Made by a program: the position numbers and the translations under genes
Assembly (NCBI RefSeq): GCF_932526225.1
Contig: NC_064037.1
Span: forward strand, 1,364,001-1,428,000
Direction: 5' to 3'
Length of the DNA: 64,000 bases
Source of the DNA: Nematostella vectensis
Taxonomy: Eukaryota; Cnidaria; Anthozoa; Actiniaria; Edwardsiidae
Part shown: positions 23,301 through 35,522 of the stretch, piece after piece
Position numbering within the stretch: the stretch's first letter is position 1
Layout of the letters: every line of letters begins with the position of its first letter
The notes under the pieces: generated by a model
The model's database searches: none
Seen by the model: only the letters and a program-made list of their open reading frames with translations
Told to the model about the DNA's origin: nothing

Positions 23301-26300
23301 TATCAACACTTGCGAGAGGTACTCACACTAAGCTCGACCTCTACTAAAGCCACTATCAACACTTGCGAGAGGTACTCACACTAAGCTCGACCTCTACTGA
23401 AGCCACTATCAACACTTGCGAGAGGTACTCACACTAAGCTCGACCTCTACTAAAGTCACTATCAACACTTGCGAGAGGTACTCACACTAAGCTCGACCTC
23501 TACTAAAGTCACTATCAACACTTGCGAGAGGTACTCACACTAAGCTCGACCTCTACTAAAGTCACTATCAACACTTGCGGGAGGTACTCACACTAAGCTC
23601 GACCTCTACAAAAGCCACTATCAACACTTGCAGGAGGTACTCACACTAAGCTCAACCTCTACTAAAGCCACTATCAACACTTGCGAGAGGTACTCACACT
23701 AAGCTCGACCTCTACTAAAGCCACTATCAACACTTGCGAGAGGTACTCACACTAAGCTCGACCTCTACTAAAGCCACTATCAACACTTGCGAGAGGTACT
23801 CACACTAAGCTCGACCTCTACTAAAGCCACTATCAACACTTGCGAGAGGTACTCACACTAAGCTCGACCTCTACTAAAGTCACTATCAACACTTGCGAGA
23901 GGTACTCACACTAAGCTCGACCTCTACTAAAGTCACTATCAACACTTGCGGGAGGTACTCACACTAAGCTCGACCTCTACAAAAGCCACTATCAACACTT
24001 GCAGGAGGTACTCACACTAAGCTCAACCTCTACTAAAGCCACTATCAACACTTGCGAGAGGTACTCACACTAAGCTCGACCTCTACTAAAGCCACTATCA
24101 ACACTTGGGGGAGGACCTCACACAAGCTCGACCTCTACTTAAGCCACTATCAATACTTGCGGGAGGTACTCACACTAAGCTCGACCTCTACTAAAGCCAC
24201 TATCAACACTTGCAGGAGGTACTCTCACTAAGCTCGACCTCTACTAAAGCCACTATCAACACTTGCAGGAGGTACTCACACTAAGCTCGACTTCTACAAA
24301 AGCCACTATCAACACTTGCAGGAGGTACTCACACTAAGCTCAACCTCTACTAAAGCCACTATCAACACTTGCAGGAGGTACTCACACTAAGCTCGACCTC
24401 TACTAAAGCCACTATCAACACTTGCGAGAGGTACTCACACTAAGCTCGACCTCTACTAAAGCCACTATCAACACTTGTGGGAGGTACTCACACTAAGCTC
24501 GACCTCTACTAAGGCTGACTCAGGGTTATTCTTCATGGCATTCAGGATCGCATATGCACCAGCACTCTGCATTGGGTTCTTGCCAATCTAAAAAATGATT
24601 TTGAATACTTAGACAATATCATTTTGAGGCATATCCTTCTCCACATGAGTTCCTGACATTTTACTTGATAATACAGTGAAAATGTGGTAGCTCCACTCTT
24701 TCACACACTTTAGAACCTTGATTGATGATAGCAAATAAACATACCTTTAGAACCTTGATTGATGATAGCACACAAACATACCTTTAGAACCTTGATTGAT
24801 GATAGCACGCAAACATACCTTTAGAACCTGAAGAGTGGTGTTTATTGTGAGACCTTTGCCAAGGAGAACAGCACCCTCAGCAGTGATTCTGTTATTACTA
24901 AACAAAAATATAAAACAAGCTGAGCCCATTTAAATACATCTTATCCCAAGTGTCCGTACATGTGTACCGCTAGTGCGTCAGTGTACCGCTAGTGCGTCAG
25001 TGTACCGCTAGTGCGCCAGTGTACCGCTAGTGCATCAGTGTACCGCTAGTGCATCAGTGTACCGCTAGTGCATCAGTGTACCGCTAGTGCGTCAGTGTAC
25101 CGCTAGTGCATCAGTGTACCGCTAGTGCGTCAGTGTACCGCTAGTGCGTCAGTGTACCGCTAGTGCGCCAGTGTACCGCTAGTTTGTCAGTGTACCGCTA
25201 GTGCGTCAGAGTACCGCTAGTGCATCAGTGTACCGCTAGTGCGTCAGTGTACCGCTAGTGCATCAGTGTACCGCTAGTGCGACAGTGTACCGCTAGTGCA
25301 TCAGTGTACCGCTAGTGTGTCAGTGTACCACTAGTGCATCAGTGTACCACTAGTGCGTCAGTGTACCGCTAGTGTGTCAGTGTACCGCTAGTGCGCCAGT
25401 GTACCGCTAGTTTGTCAGTGTACCGCTAGTGCGTCAGAGTACCGCTAGTGCATCAGTGTACCACTAGTGCATCAGTGTACCACTAGTGCGTCAGTGTACC
25501 GCTAGTGTGTCAGTGTACCGCTAGTGCGCCAGTGTACCGCTAGTGTGTCAGTGTACCGCTAGTGCGCCAGTGTACCGCTAGTGCGTCAGTGTACCGCTAG
25601 TGCGCCAGTGTACCGCTAGTGCATCAGTGTACCACTAGTGCATCAGTGTACCACTAGTGCGTCAGTGTACCGCTAGTGTGTCAGTGTACCGCTAGTGCGT
25701 CAGAGTACCGCTAGTGCGTCAGTGTACCGCTAGTGCATCAGTGTACCGCTAGTGTGTCAGTGTACCACTAGTGCATCAGTGTACCGCTAGTGCGTCAGTG
25801 TGCCGCTAGTGCATCAGTGTACCGCTAGTGCACCAGTGTACAGCTAGTGCGTCAGTGTACCGCTAGTGCGTCAGTGTACCGCTAGTGCATCAGTGTACCG
25901 CTAGTGCGTCAGTGTACCGCTAGTGCATCAGTGTACCGCTAGTGCGTCAGTGTACCGCTAGTGCGTCAGTGTACCGCTAGTGCGTCAGTGTACCGCTGGT
26001 GCGTCAGTGTACCGCTGGTGCGCCAGTGTACCGCTAGTTTGTCAGTGTACCGCTAGTGCGTCAGAGTACCGCTAGTGCATCAGTGTACCGCTAGTGCGTC
26101 AGTGTACCGCTAGTGCATCAGTGTACCGCTAGTGCGACAGTGTACCGCTAGTGCATCAGTGTACCGCTAGTGTGTCAGTGTACCACTAGTGCATCAGTGT
26201 ACCACTAGTGCGTCAGTGTACCGCTAGTGCGTCAGAGTACTGCTAGTGCGTCAGTGTACCGCTAGTGCGTCAGTGTACCGCTAGTGCATCAGTGTACCAC

Positions 26301-29300
26301 TAGTGCATCAGTGTACCACTAGTGCGTCAGTGTACCGCTAGTGCATCAGTGTACCACTAGTGCGTCAGTGTACCGCTAGTGCGTCAGTGTACCGCTAGTG
26401 CGCCAGTGTACCGCTAGTTTGTCAGTGTACCGCTAGTGCGTCAGTGTACCGCTAGTGCGTCAGTGTACCGCTAGTGTGTCAGAGTACCGCTAGTGCATCA
26501 GTGTACCACTAGTGCATCAGTGTACCGCTAGTGCGTCAGTGTACCGCTAGTGTGTCAGTGTACCGCTAGTGCGTCAGAGTACCGCTAGTGCGTCAGTGTA
26601 CCGCTAGTGCGCCAGTGTACCACTAGTGCATCAGTGTACCGCTAGTGCGTCAGTGTACCGCTGGTGCGTCAGTGTACCGCTAGTGCGTCAGTGTACCGCT
26701 AGTGCGTCAGAGTACCGCTAGTGCGTCAGAGTACCGCTAGTGCGTCAGAGTACCGCTAGTGCGTCAGAGTACCGCTAGTGCGTCAGAGTACCGCTAGTGC
26801 GCCAGTGTACCGCTAGTGCGTCAGAGTACCGTTAGTTCGTCAGTGTACCGCTAGTGCGCCAGTGTACCACTAGTGCATCAGTGTACCACTAGTGCGTCAG
26901 TGTACCGCTAGTGCGTCAGTGTACCGCTAGTGCGTCAGTGTACTGCTAGTTTGCCAGTGTGCCGCTAGTCCACCAGTGTGCCGCTAGTCCACCAGTGTGC
27001 CGCTAGTGCGTCAGTGTACCGCTAGTGCGTCAGTGTATCGCTAGTGTGTGAACAAAACATCAGGGACAAGGTTGAAATAAAGAAAAATTAAAAGCTTTCT
27101 CAAACAACGGCTCAACCTTTATACTTACGTTAAGTCTAGTTCTAGCAGCGATGCATTGACTTTTAAGGCCTCTCCCATGGCTAGGGCTCCATCATTCCCA
27201 AATCCATTCCAAGCAAGATTCAAGATTTTTAGAGTGATGTTTTCCTGAGGTGAATGATAAATAAATTAGTTCCTTTATCAAAATTTTCTAGTAAGAAAAT
27301 GTACCACATACTTAACACTATTATACCTTGTACCACATACTTAACACTATTATACCTTGTACCACATACTTAACACTATTATACCTTGTACCACATACTT
27401 AACACTATTATACCTTGAGTGAGAGAGCAATGGCACAAGCACCCCTGTTACGAAGATGATTCCAGCTCAAATTTAACTCAGATATTGTTTCATTGGCAGC
27501 TGAATAGAAAGGAAATTAAAGCAGGTGGATTGGTTGAAAAATATGTAAATAGCAGGTGGACATAATATAATGTATGAACAGATAGACAAATGGGTGGACA
27601 GACGAACATTAAGTAACTGACCTAGTGCAGGAGCTAATTCAAGGCCAGCTTTTTCTCCAAACTTGTTGTGACTCAAACACAGATACTTTAACCTGTTATT
27701 AAGCTGTAATATAAAGCACACAATTATTAAAACTACAATAAGTAAACATTATCAAAAGAACAAACAAAAAACTACACTTAGGGTACCTTGATTGCTTCAG
27801 CTAAAATTTTGGCAGCTTTCTCATCAAAGCCATTGCCGTTAGCAGTCAGTCTGTGAATATTGGGGTTGTGCAGCAGGACATCAGCTATTGATTCTGAACC
27901 ATGGTCACCAAGTTTGTTCTCTGACATGTCCTACAAAGGTTATTTAAATAAAAAAAGCACAAAATCAGTAGGAGAAATTACCCCTACCACCTACCTTCCC
28001 CTCGTACTCAAAATCCTGTATCTAATTGGTAGCAAATCCCAAGGAAATAATGCATGACAAGACAAATCACTCTTCTTGTAGCTGGAATGCTGGATTACAT
28101 CAGAAAGCACCTCACACAGCTAACAAATGACTTATGACTGACCACAGAATACAGCTTGGACTGAACTGAACAACTGACTGAACAACTAATAAACACAGCA
28201 TAAAGGAAACCCACAACCCAGTTGTGATAGAAAGGGGCATAAGAGAGTGATAGCCCACTAAGATAGGATAAGTGACACCCCACCTTGGCTTACAAATACT
28301 CACCCCCCCTACCATTGTACACCCACCACACCCACAACCCAGCCGTGAGAGGCAGAGGCATAACAGAGTGATGGCCCCCTAAGATAGGATTAGTGACACC
28401 CCACCTTGACTCATAAATACTGACCCCCCCCCCCCCCCCCGCCATGGTACACCCACCATGTACCTAGCTATTCATATGCCATGGTACACCCACCATGTAC
28501 CTAGCTATTCATATGCCATGGTACACCCACCATGTACCTAGCTATTCATATGCCATGGTACACCCACCATGTACCTAGCTATTCATATGCCATGGTACAC
28601 CCACCATGTACCTACCTATTCATATGCCATGGTACACCCACCATGTACCTACCTATTCATATGCCATGGTACACCCACCATGTACCTACCTATTCATATG
28701 CCATGGTACACCCACCATGTACCTAGCTATTCATATGCCATGGTACACCCACCATGTACCTAGCTATTCATATGCCATGGTACACCCACCATGTACCTAG
28801 CTATTCATATGCCATGGTACACCCACCATGTACCTAGCTATTCATATGCCATGGTACACCCACCATGTACCTACCTATTAATATGCCATGGTACACCCAC
28901 CATGTACCTAGCTATTCATATGCCATGGTACACCCACCATGTACCTACCTATTAATATGCCATGGTACACCCACCATGTACCTAACTATTAATATGCCAT
29001 GGTACACCCACCATGTACCTACCTATTCATATGCCATGGTACACCCACCATGTACCTAGCTATTCATATGCCATGGTACACCCACAATGTACCTACCTAT
29101 TAATATGCCATGGTACACCCACCATGTACCTAGCTATTCATATGCCATGGTACACCCACCATGTACCTAGCTATTCATATGCCATGGTACACCCACCATG
29201 TACCTACCTATTCATATGCCATGGTACACCCACCATTTACCTACCTATTCATATGCCATGGTACACCCACCATGTACCTACCTATTCATATGCCATGGTA

Positions 29301-31887
29301 CACCCACCATGTACCTAGCTATTCATATGCCATGGTACACCCACCATGTACCTAGCTATTCATATGCCATGGTACAACCACCATGTACCTAGCTATTCAT
29401 ATGCCATGGTACACCCACCATGTACCTAGCTATTCATATGCCATGGTACACCCACCATGTACCTACCTATTAATATGCCATGGTACACCCACCATGTACC
29501 TAACTATTAATATGCCATGGTACACCCACCATGTACCTAGCTATTCATATGCCATGGTACACCCACCATGTACCTAGCTATTCATATGCCATGGTACACC
29601 CACAATGTACCTACCTATTAATATGCCATGGTACACCCACCATGTACCTAGCTATTAATATGCCATGGTACACCCACCATGTACCTACCTATTAATACGC
29701 CATGGTACACCCACCATGTACCTACCTATTCATATGCCATGGTACACCCACCATGTACCTAGCTATTCATATGCCATGGTACACCCACCATGTACCTACC
29801 TATTCATATGCCATGGTACACCCACCATGTACCTAGCTATTCATATGCCATGGTACACCCACCATGTACCTAGCTATTCATATGCCATGATACACCCACC
29901 ATGTACCTAGCTATTCATATGCCATGGTACATCCACCATGTACCTAGCTATTCATATGCCATGGTACACCCACCATGTACCTAGCTATTCATATGCCATG
30001 GTACACCCACCATGTACCTAGCTATTCATATGCCATGGTACACCCACCATGTACCTAGCTATTCATATGCCATGGTACACCCACCATGTACCTACCTATT
30101 CATATGCCATGGTACACCCACCATGTACCTACCTATTAATATGCCATGGTACACCCACCATGTACCTACCTATTCATATGCCATGGTACACCCACCATGT
30201 ACCTAGATATTCATATGCCATGGTACACCCACCATGTACCTACCTATTAATATGCCATGGTACACCCACCATGTACCTACCTATTAATATGCCATGGTAC
30301 ACCCACCATGTACCTACCTATTCATATGCCATGGTACACCCACCATGTACCTAGCTATTCATATGCCATGGTACACCCACCATGTACCTAGCTATTCATA
30401 TGCCATGGTACACCCACCATGTACCTAGTTATTCATATGCCATGGTACCTACCAGGTCAGTAATATAGCAGTTTTCTCTTAGCATCTCGGCAACATAACT
30501 TGCACCTTCTGGTCCCATCCAATTATCACTCAAGTTCAGCTTAACGACTGAAGTGTTTGACTAAAAATACAGGACACAGATAATGACTGTAAGTTCAACT
30601 TAACAGCAGTCGAATTTCTATGCATTGTTTGATACTTTAAAAATATTCAATTGAGATATTATATTGGGGGATGAGTTTAATTTAAATAGGATTCAAGAAG
30701 ATTTTGGTTTATTCCTCAAATAAATATCTCATCTACAAAGGGTTTCAACGCCAACAAAACCATATGACATGCAAGTTGTTAAAATAAACTTTGACCCACC
30801 ACAAGTGCTATAGCAATTGCTTTTGAACCCATAGCACCAAGACCATGATGCTTGATATCGACTTCTGCTTCCAGCATGTTACGTAAGAAGTAAGAGACAG
30901 GGATAACCCCTGCTTCTCTGCAAGCCTGAATATATGTTGTCCTTCCTGTTACGTCATACTCTTCTTTGCTCTCTAAAAAATAATATCCAATAACTCAGGC
31001 ACATATCCAGATGTCAGATTCCTTTTAAACATTGAAGGGATTAATATATATGTTTTCATAACTCATAAACATCAATATTTAATATACCTATCTAACATAT
31101 TGATACTTGGAAGAGAAGTGGTGACAAAACTCTTTAATAATTAAGCTGCCACCCAGTGACTTGATGGTAAACATTCAAATATTTCAAGCCACAAACATGC
31201 AACAAAAGCGAGGATTTTTCTCATTGTTCATTTGTAATTAAATTTGAGGCTTTGAATCCCGCTGGACGGGCATGCGTGTGGATAAAAGGTAACAGTCAGA
31301 GCACGCAGCAATAATTGTTAACAGTTGTAGAGGGTCCTAAAATTTTCTTAAGTATTGATACCATTAAGAGACACTACAAACACATCAAACCGAAATAGTC
31401 CTTGAGGTCAAGAATAAGTGACGCATAACGTTACTTGATTTTATCAATGAATATATTTACTCGGCAATTTCCTGAGAAATAACATAAGGATATTTTATGT
31501 TTATTAGCTACGGTATTTAAAGGTTGTGCGTTAGCAGTGATATTCTCTTACCGTCGACTTCTAAGTCCGTGTCCCAACCCGAATCTTCTTCTTCGATGTT
31601 CTCTACGGTCAGATCTTCATCAGGCGACGAAGAACCAGTTGAATCTCTCCTTAAAACTCCAGTTGGCGGGCTAAACGCAGCCTAAAACCCAAACAACAAT
31701 TACAAGTCATTACAATTGAAATCGAGCAATGAAAATTCTAATAATTTTCCGCGTGGAATTTAACACCTTGACTAACCTTGTGAAGCCCGAACGGAGAGCC
31801 GATACCACTCGCACGACTCACTGTTCTAGAATCCTTTTCCGAAGGAGAACGAATTGGAGTCGAAATTCTTCCTGTTCTAGAATCCAT
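20382..31887 (-). CDS. LRRC74: Leucine-rich repeat protein LRRC74A/B ortholog with two EF-hands, 13 exons, 528 aa
   Basis: Exons: 31777-31887, 31552-31681, 30800-30972, 30453-30560, 27787-27930, 27622-27703, 27414-27499, 27129-27244, 24819-24897, 24492-24587, 21946-22191, 21260-21345, 20382-20511; total 1587 nt, in frame. A Ser-rich N terminus is followed by TTYIQACREAGVIPVSYFLR, a family signature. About eight RI-type (NLRC/RNH1-like) leucine-rich repeats follow (for example LNLSDNWMGPEGASYVAEML). The C-terminal third has two canonical EF-hand loops, DKDKSMSLTIKE and DKNKDGEINYSE. The human paralogs LRRC74A (14q) and LRRC74B (22q) are poorly characterised. Introns hold six tandem arrays totalling about 7 kb, so most of the gene's length is repeat. 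Co-orthology to both human genes is likely. Confidence 0.92.
20524..21180. repeat. 36-bp minisatellite, about 18 copies, abutting the 3' splice site of LRRC74 exon 13
   Basis: The unit is GATGCAAACGTAAGGATGAC plus ACAACAAAACAGTCAA. In minus sense the last copy supplies GAATGTTTTGTT, which runs into the real TTTTTAG acceptor before exon 13 (starts 20511). The array thus provides the pyrimidine tract. A period divisible by three gives false frames of 99-251 codons. Confidence 0.92.
22497..24513. repeat. 53-bp minisatellite, about 38 copies, containing the 5' splice site of LRRC74 exon 10
   Basis: In minus sense exon 10 ends GTAGAGGTCGAGCTTAGT, then GTGAGTACC. Every 53-bp unit repeats the last 18 or so exon bases and the GTGAGT donor. 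Units also read GGCTTTAG just before the exon-like piece, so each looks like acceptor, 17-nt mini-exon, donor. The array fills most of intron 10 (22192-24491). Confidence 0.95.
24708..24829. repeat. 37-bp duplication (about 3.3 copies) containing the 5' splice site of LRRC74 exon 9
   Basis: The plus-strand word ATACCTTTAGAACC recurs at 24741, 24778 and 24815, each followed by TTGATTGATGATAGCA except the last, which enters exon 9. In minus sense this is GGTTCTAAAG|GTATG, the real donor at 24819, copied into intron 9. Confidence 0.9.
24961..27043. repeat. 19-bp minisatellite, about 110 copies
   Basis: The unit is TGCGTCAGTGTACCGCTAG with common variants TGCATCAG, TGTGTCAG, TGCGCCAG and ACCACTAG. 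It fills LRRC74 intron 8 (24898-27128). It ends about 63 bp from exon 9 and 85 bp from exon 8, so it does not include a border. Variant units recur in blocks, suggesting higher-order duplication. Confidence 0.95.
27301..27416. repeat. 29-bp tandem repeat, 4 copies, containing the 5' splice site of LRRC74 exon 7
   Basis: In minus sense the real donor is CTCAAG|GTATAATAGTG at 27414/27413. The unit repeats ACAAGGTATAATAGTGTTAA, so CAAG|GTATAA recurs four times at 29-bp spacing. Confidence 0.9.
28207..28455. repeat. About 122-bp direct duplication next to the 37-bp array
   Basis: ACCCACAACCCAG...GTGAC ACCCCACCTT recurs at about 28210 and 28330 with roughly 85-90% identity. The second copy ends in a poly-C run and GCCATGGTACACCCACC, which begins the 37-bp array. 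Confidence 0.8.
28441..30450. repeat. 37-bp minisatellite, about 54 copies, abutting the 5' splice site of LRRC74 exon 4
   Basis: The unit is CATGTACCTAGCTATTCATA plus TGCCATGGTACACCCAC. Its end lies within 5 bp of the exon 4 border (30453). In minus sense the donor GACCTG|GTAGGTACC leads straight into the first unit, and AGGTAC recurs in every copy. Main variants are GCTATT/CCTATT and TTCATA/TTAATA. Confidence 0.95.
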
Positions 31888-32536
31888 AATTAAGAGTGTC
31901 TTTGATGGAATGATTACATGTCTTGTTATTAGGGGTTTTACCGCAAAAGATAAAGAGTTTTTTTTTATAGAGAGTAAGTTGAGCGCTCAATTGCTTGAAT
32001 GTTATGGAGCCTCACTATCGCGTTGGCAGGGCACTGGTGATGTTCATTTGCTTGCGTTACCATGGAAACATAACTCTTTACTTTAAAAAATCTAATTATT
32101 AGTCTCTATCAAAAAGCGATCCTTTTTATAGAAAAAAATAAAAGGTCTTTCGCAATCCTTAAATAAGATCACTGAAAAAAATATCGTTAGAATAAATACA
32201 AGTTCCCATTTTTTTAATACGGAATATATCTTTTTTTTTTAATTTGAAAAATGACACGTTACTATGAAAATAGTAAAATATGTAAGGGCTGCTATTAACT
32301 TATCCTACTGAAATTGCGAAAAAAAAGAAGAAAATAATTTCATTTAATCATCTTAGTTATCCCAAGCCTCGTTTTCAGAGCGACCTATTAGTACTGGGAC
32401 TAATAGATTACATAACCCTCTAACCATGACGTCATTAGAATCATAGTCCGCCATCTTTGAAAGCGTGCGTATCTACAAGGAAACAAGAGCCTAATATTTT
32501 CACGATTTTTAGATATATATACAACAATTTAACAAA
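31888..32536. promoter_or_regulatory. Shared head-to-head promoter region, LRRC74 and CHCHD2/10
   Basis: 649 bp lie between the two divergent start codons. The region is AT-rich with homopolymer runs, and no TATA box is positioned convincingly. A bidirectional promoter is inferred from the layout. Confidence 0.5.
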
Positions 32537-35522
32537 ATGCCTAGAGGAGGAAGAAGAAGCAGTGGACGATCTTCGTCCCCGATGTTTAGTAAGCCCGCTC
32601 CAAAGCCATCTGTGCCCGCGACGAGACAGGCAAGCTCAGTAGCGCCTCAACCATCGTCACAGATGCAGCCAAAGCAACCAGGCTTGTTCGGCCAAATGGC
32701 CTCTACTGCTGCAGGAGTCGCTATTGGCTCTACTGTGGTAAGTCAATTAGTTTTATTTCTTCCATTTAAGATTCCAATTTTATATTTAGTGTTTTTTTGT
32801 TAGTATTGTAAATTTGTAACTTTACATCAAGTTGCGTCATTTGTTTTCTGTCCTACTTATAAAATATCTATGCTGAGTCATGATTATCGTCATATGCATC
32901 TCGATCTTGTATTTTAGATAGAGCAGTGCATATCTGGAATAAAAGAAGGTTTGGTTGTCTTCCTTAAATGTGTGATATAACCTAAAAAATAAGTTTATTC
33001 TTTTGAGATCTCATGATGTATTAATTAGTGGTGACATCGCGTCAATGATGATGATAATTTGTTCTTTTATCTACAATAGACGTAACCAAATAACAACTTA
33101 TGACAACAAGATACACTGAACTAATTCTCCTCTTATTTAGGCATACCAGTGAGGGTTTTTAAAACTCCCTATACCTAGCAATTATTAGCACTCAACCTGC
33201 AGTATAATGCACTAGTCATTTGAATCCCCATGGTCCAGGTCAAGTTTATGGTTAACATGGTTATGGTTACTCTAAGACTTGTTCCCAACATGGGGGCTTT
33301 TGGACAAATTAATAACATAAAAAAATGTACTTTGCAAATGTCATGTCAGTTTCTGACTTGCATGGCGAAATGTGCAAAAACAAATATGAATGATAACTAA
33401 TGCCAGATAAAGGTAATTTATTTGGTAACTGTTATCTTCATAGTTATTAGTACAAATGTACTCGCAGACGTGTACTGGCTTTGAATAATAAAGCCTTTTT
33501 TCAGATGACTTATTCTATTCTTATTGCTCTCTTGCTCATGGACAAGGAGAGTTATGGGTAGATGCGAATCTGTAGGCAAGAGAGATAGCAGGTCTAGAGG
33601 TAGAGGGAAAGAAGGAGGGAGGGAAGACAAAAAAAAAAAACAGGTGAGACTTTTCCGACCCTCCCCCACCCATATACTGTAAAGCAAGGGTTGCACCAAT
33701 GCCTAGGTTTGAATAGTTGCCTATAGTTTGCATCCCGAGGGGTAGGGGCATTTGACTTCAGTTTTGTCCCAAAGGGTAGGGGGCTTTTTGTTGTTTTGTA
33801 CAGGGCCAAAGTCTAATCCCCACCCGACCATGGGGGTGGGGTTTTCAATTGATTAGTGCATAAAAGAATGAAGGGGGGTGGGTGCGCATCTTTACAGTAG
33901 ACTTCAGGTGTTCAGATACCTGGGGTATGTAACCATGCCCATGACCTGAATGGATAAAGACTTCACTTTTAACTGTTGACATGATCATATGATATAAAGT
34001 GTTGCTGAATCATCAAACAGATTGCATTGTAGCTCTATTTTAAGGTCTTGGTAAAGGTAAACGACGTGTCCATGGAAAAAAAATGTGGTCACGCCACAAT
34101 TTTCCCTACATGTACAAACTATATATCAAATAAAAGCTTGAATTATCTCCTGCTTGTTTTATTTTTGCAATAGCTAATTCCGTGTTTAAGTTTTGAAGCC
34201 TCAAACTCAAAAGTACGGAGTTCACTCTAGAGCGTAATGCACCTTCGGGTTATTGTGAATGCACTTGCACGTAATTGCATCTCAATGAGAGATAGATGAT
34301 CTACCAAAGTGTGTGAGGACTTTTTGTTATTTGACACTGTCAACTAAATATCCCGAATCAAATTTGGAATTCTCATTTCTGGCGAAATTTGGACACGAAA
34401 AGTGCTATAAAATCGATCTTCAGTCAAAAATCAAAAATTCCTCACACACTTTATGACATGGCATAATTAACTATCAGATCCCGAAAATTTAAAGGCGATA
34501 TCTTAAAACCCGTCACGAGGTTACGCCAGACAAGCTTTAGTTGTCGCCTCAAAATAATACTCTAGAATAGTCAAAGATTTCGCGTGAATTCACGGTCAAC
34601 AGGTCACGGGGAAACAGCAGGCCCAGTAGACAACAGGCCCATTTTAGCTGTCTTAGAATGCGATTTATGGAAAAAAATGTTTTTCAAAAATAAAGTTTAA
34701 GAACTATGGATACAGGTTTTGCAAAAACCACAAAAACAAACAGTGGTGTCAAATTTACCTTTACCAAGACCTTAACGCAGTTCCAAATTCTAAGTTGTTT
34801 TCATCCAAAGGGTCATGTGATTGGTGGAGCACTGGTTGGGGGAGGGGGGCATGGCTCAGAAGATGCCGCCCAGCAGCAACAAGTGTCACCTTACCAGCAG
34901 CAGGCTGCGCCATATCAGCCACAGATGTCACAAGGCCAACAGCAAAATCCATGCCAGTACGAACTTCAGCAATTTGTTGAGTGTGCACAGAATAACAGTG
35001 ATATGAACATGTGCCAAGGGTTTAATGAGGCTCTCAGACAGTGCAAGCTTTACAATGGTAAGTTTGAGGTTATGGTAGCAGCATAGCCAGGAATTTTAAC
35101 AGGAGGGGGCCAATATGCCCTTTCAAGGCATTTTCTCCTGTATTTTTATTAATGTCTCATACATTTATGTATTTTTGGCTGCTAGAAGGGGTGGGGGGTC
35201 AATCTCCTGGCTATGCCCCTATATGGTGTACTTTTTTTTTTTACAAATTTTTAATGGCCGCAAAGTTTCATGGTTTCTAGATCAAGATCTGCATGTATTG
35301 GGATTCCACGATTTCTTTCTTTGTGGCAGGTATAACTGTCAGTTTGCATATTTAGGTTTGGTGCTAATTTTGGGGAGGCACTCATAAACCATATTTCTCT
35401 CTTATGGGACTTGATTTGGCATTACTGAGCTTTAAAATTAATTTTAACTTCCCTCTATATTTTCATGTAGATAGCTATACTCTGAACAATTGTTACTTCA
35501 TTTGTTTACAGGCCTGGCATAG
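32537..35522 (+). CDS. CHCHD2: CHCH-domain mitochondrial protein CHCHD2/CHCHD10, 3 exons, 152 aa
   Basis: Exons 32537-32737, 34811-35057 and 35512-35522 (459 nt, in frame). The N terminus is basic and Ser/Pro-rich (MPRGGRRSSGRSSSP), a mitochondrial targeting sequence. A glycine-rich hydrophobic segment spans the exon 1/2 junction (MASTAAGVAIGSTV, then GHVIGGALVGGG), followed by a Gln-rich linker. The C-terminal CHCH domain has two CX9C motifs: CQYELQQFVEC and CQGFNEALRQC. The family acts in the intermembrane space with MICOS and complex IV and in stress response. The length matches human CHCHD2 (151) and CHCHD10 (142); a pre-duplication co-ortholog is likely. The last exon encodes only the final few residues and stop (NGLA). 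Confidence 0.93.
35081..35220. mobile_element. Small hairpin element in CHCHD2/10 intron 2
   Basis: GCATAGCCAGGA at 35081 pairs with TCCTGGCTATGC at 35204, flanking a G-rich centre. The similar G-rich words near 44460-44550 and 46500-46720 suggest a dispersed family. Confidence 0.45.

Noticed and set aside
28441-30450. Regular repeats resembling a CRISPR array
   Set aside because: Units are head-to-tail without unique spacers, the host DNA is eukaryotic and no cas genes exist. It is a minisatellite.
33418-33900. Overlapping frames in CHCHD2/10 intron 1
   Set aside because: G/C-run-rich repeat-like sequence. CHCHD2/10 is complete without it.
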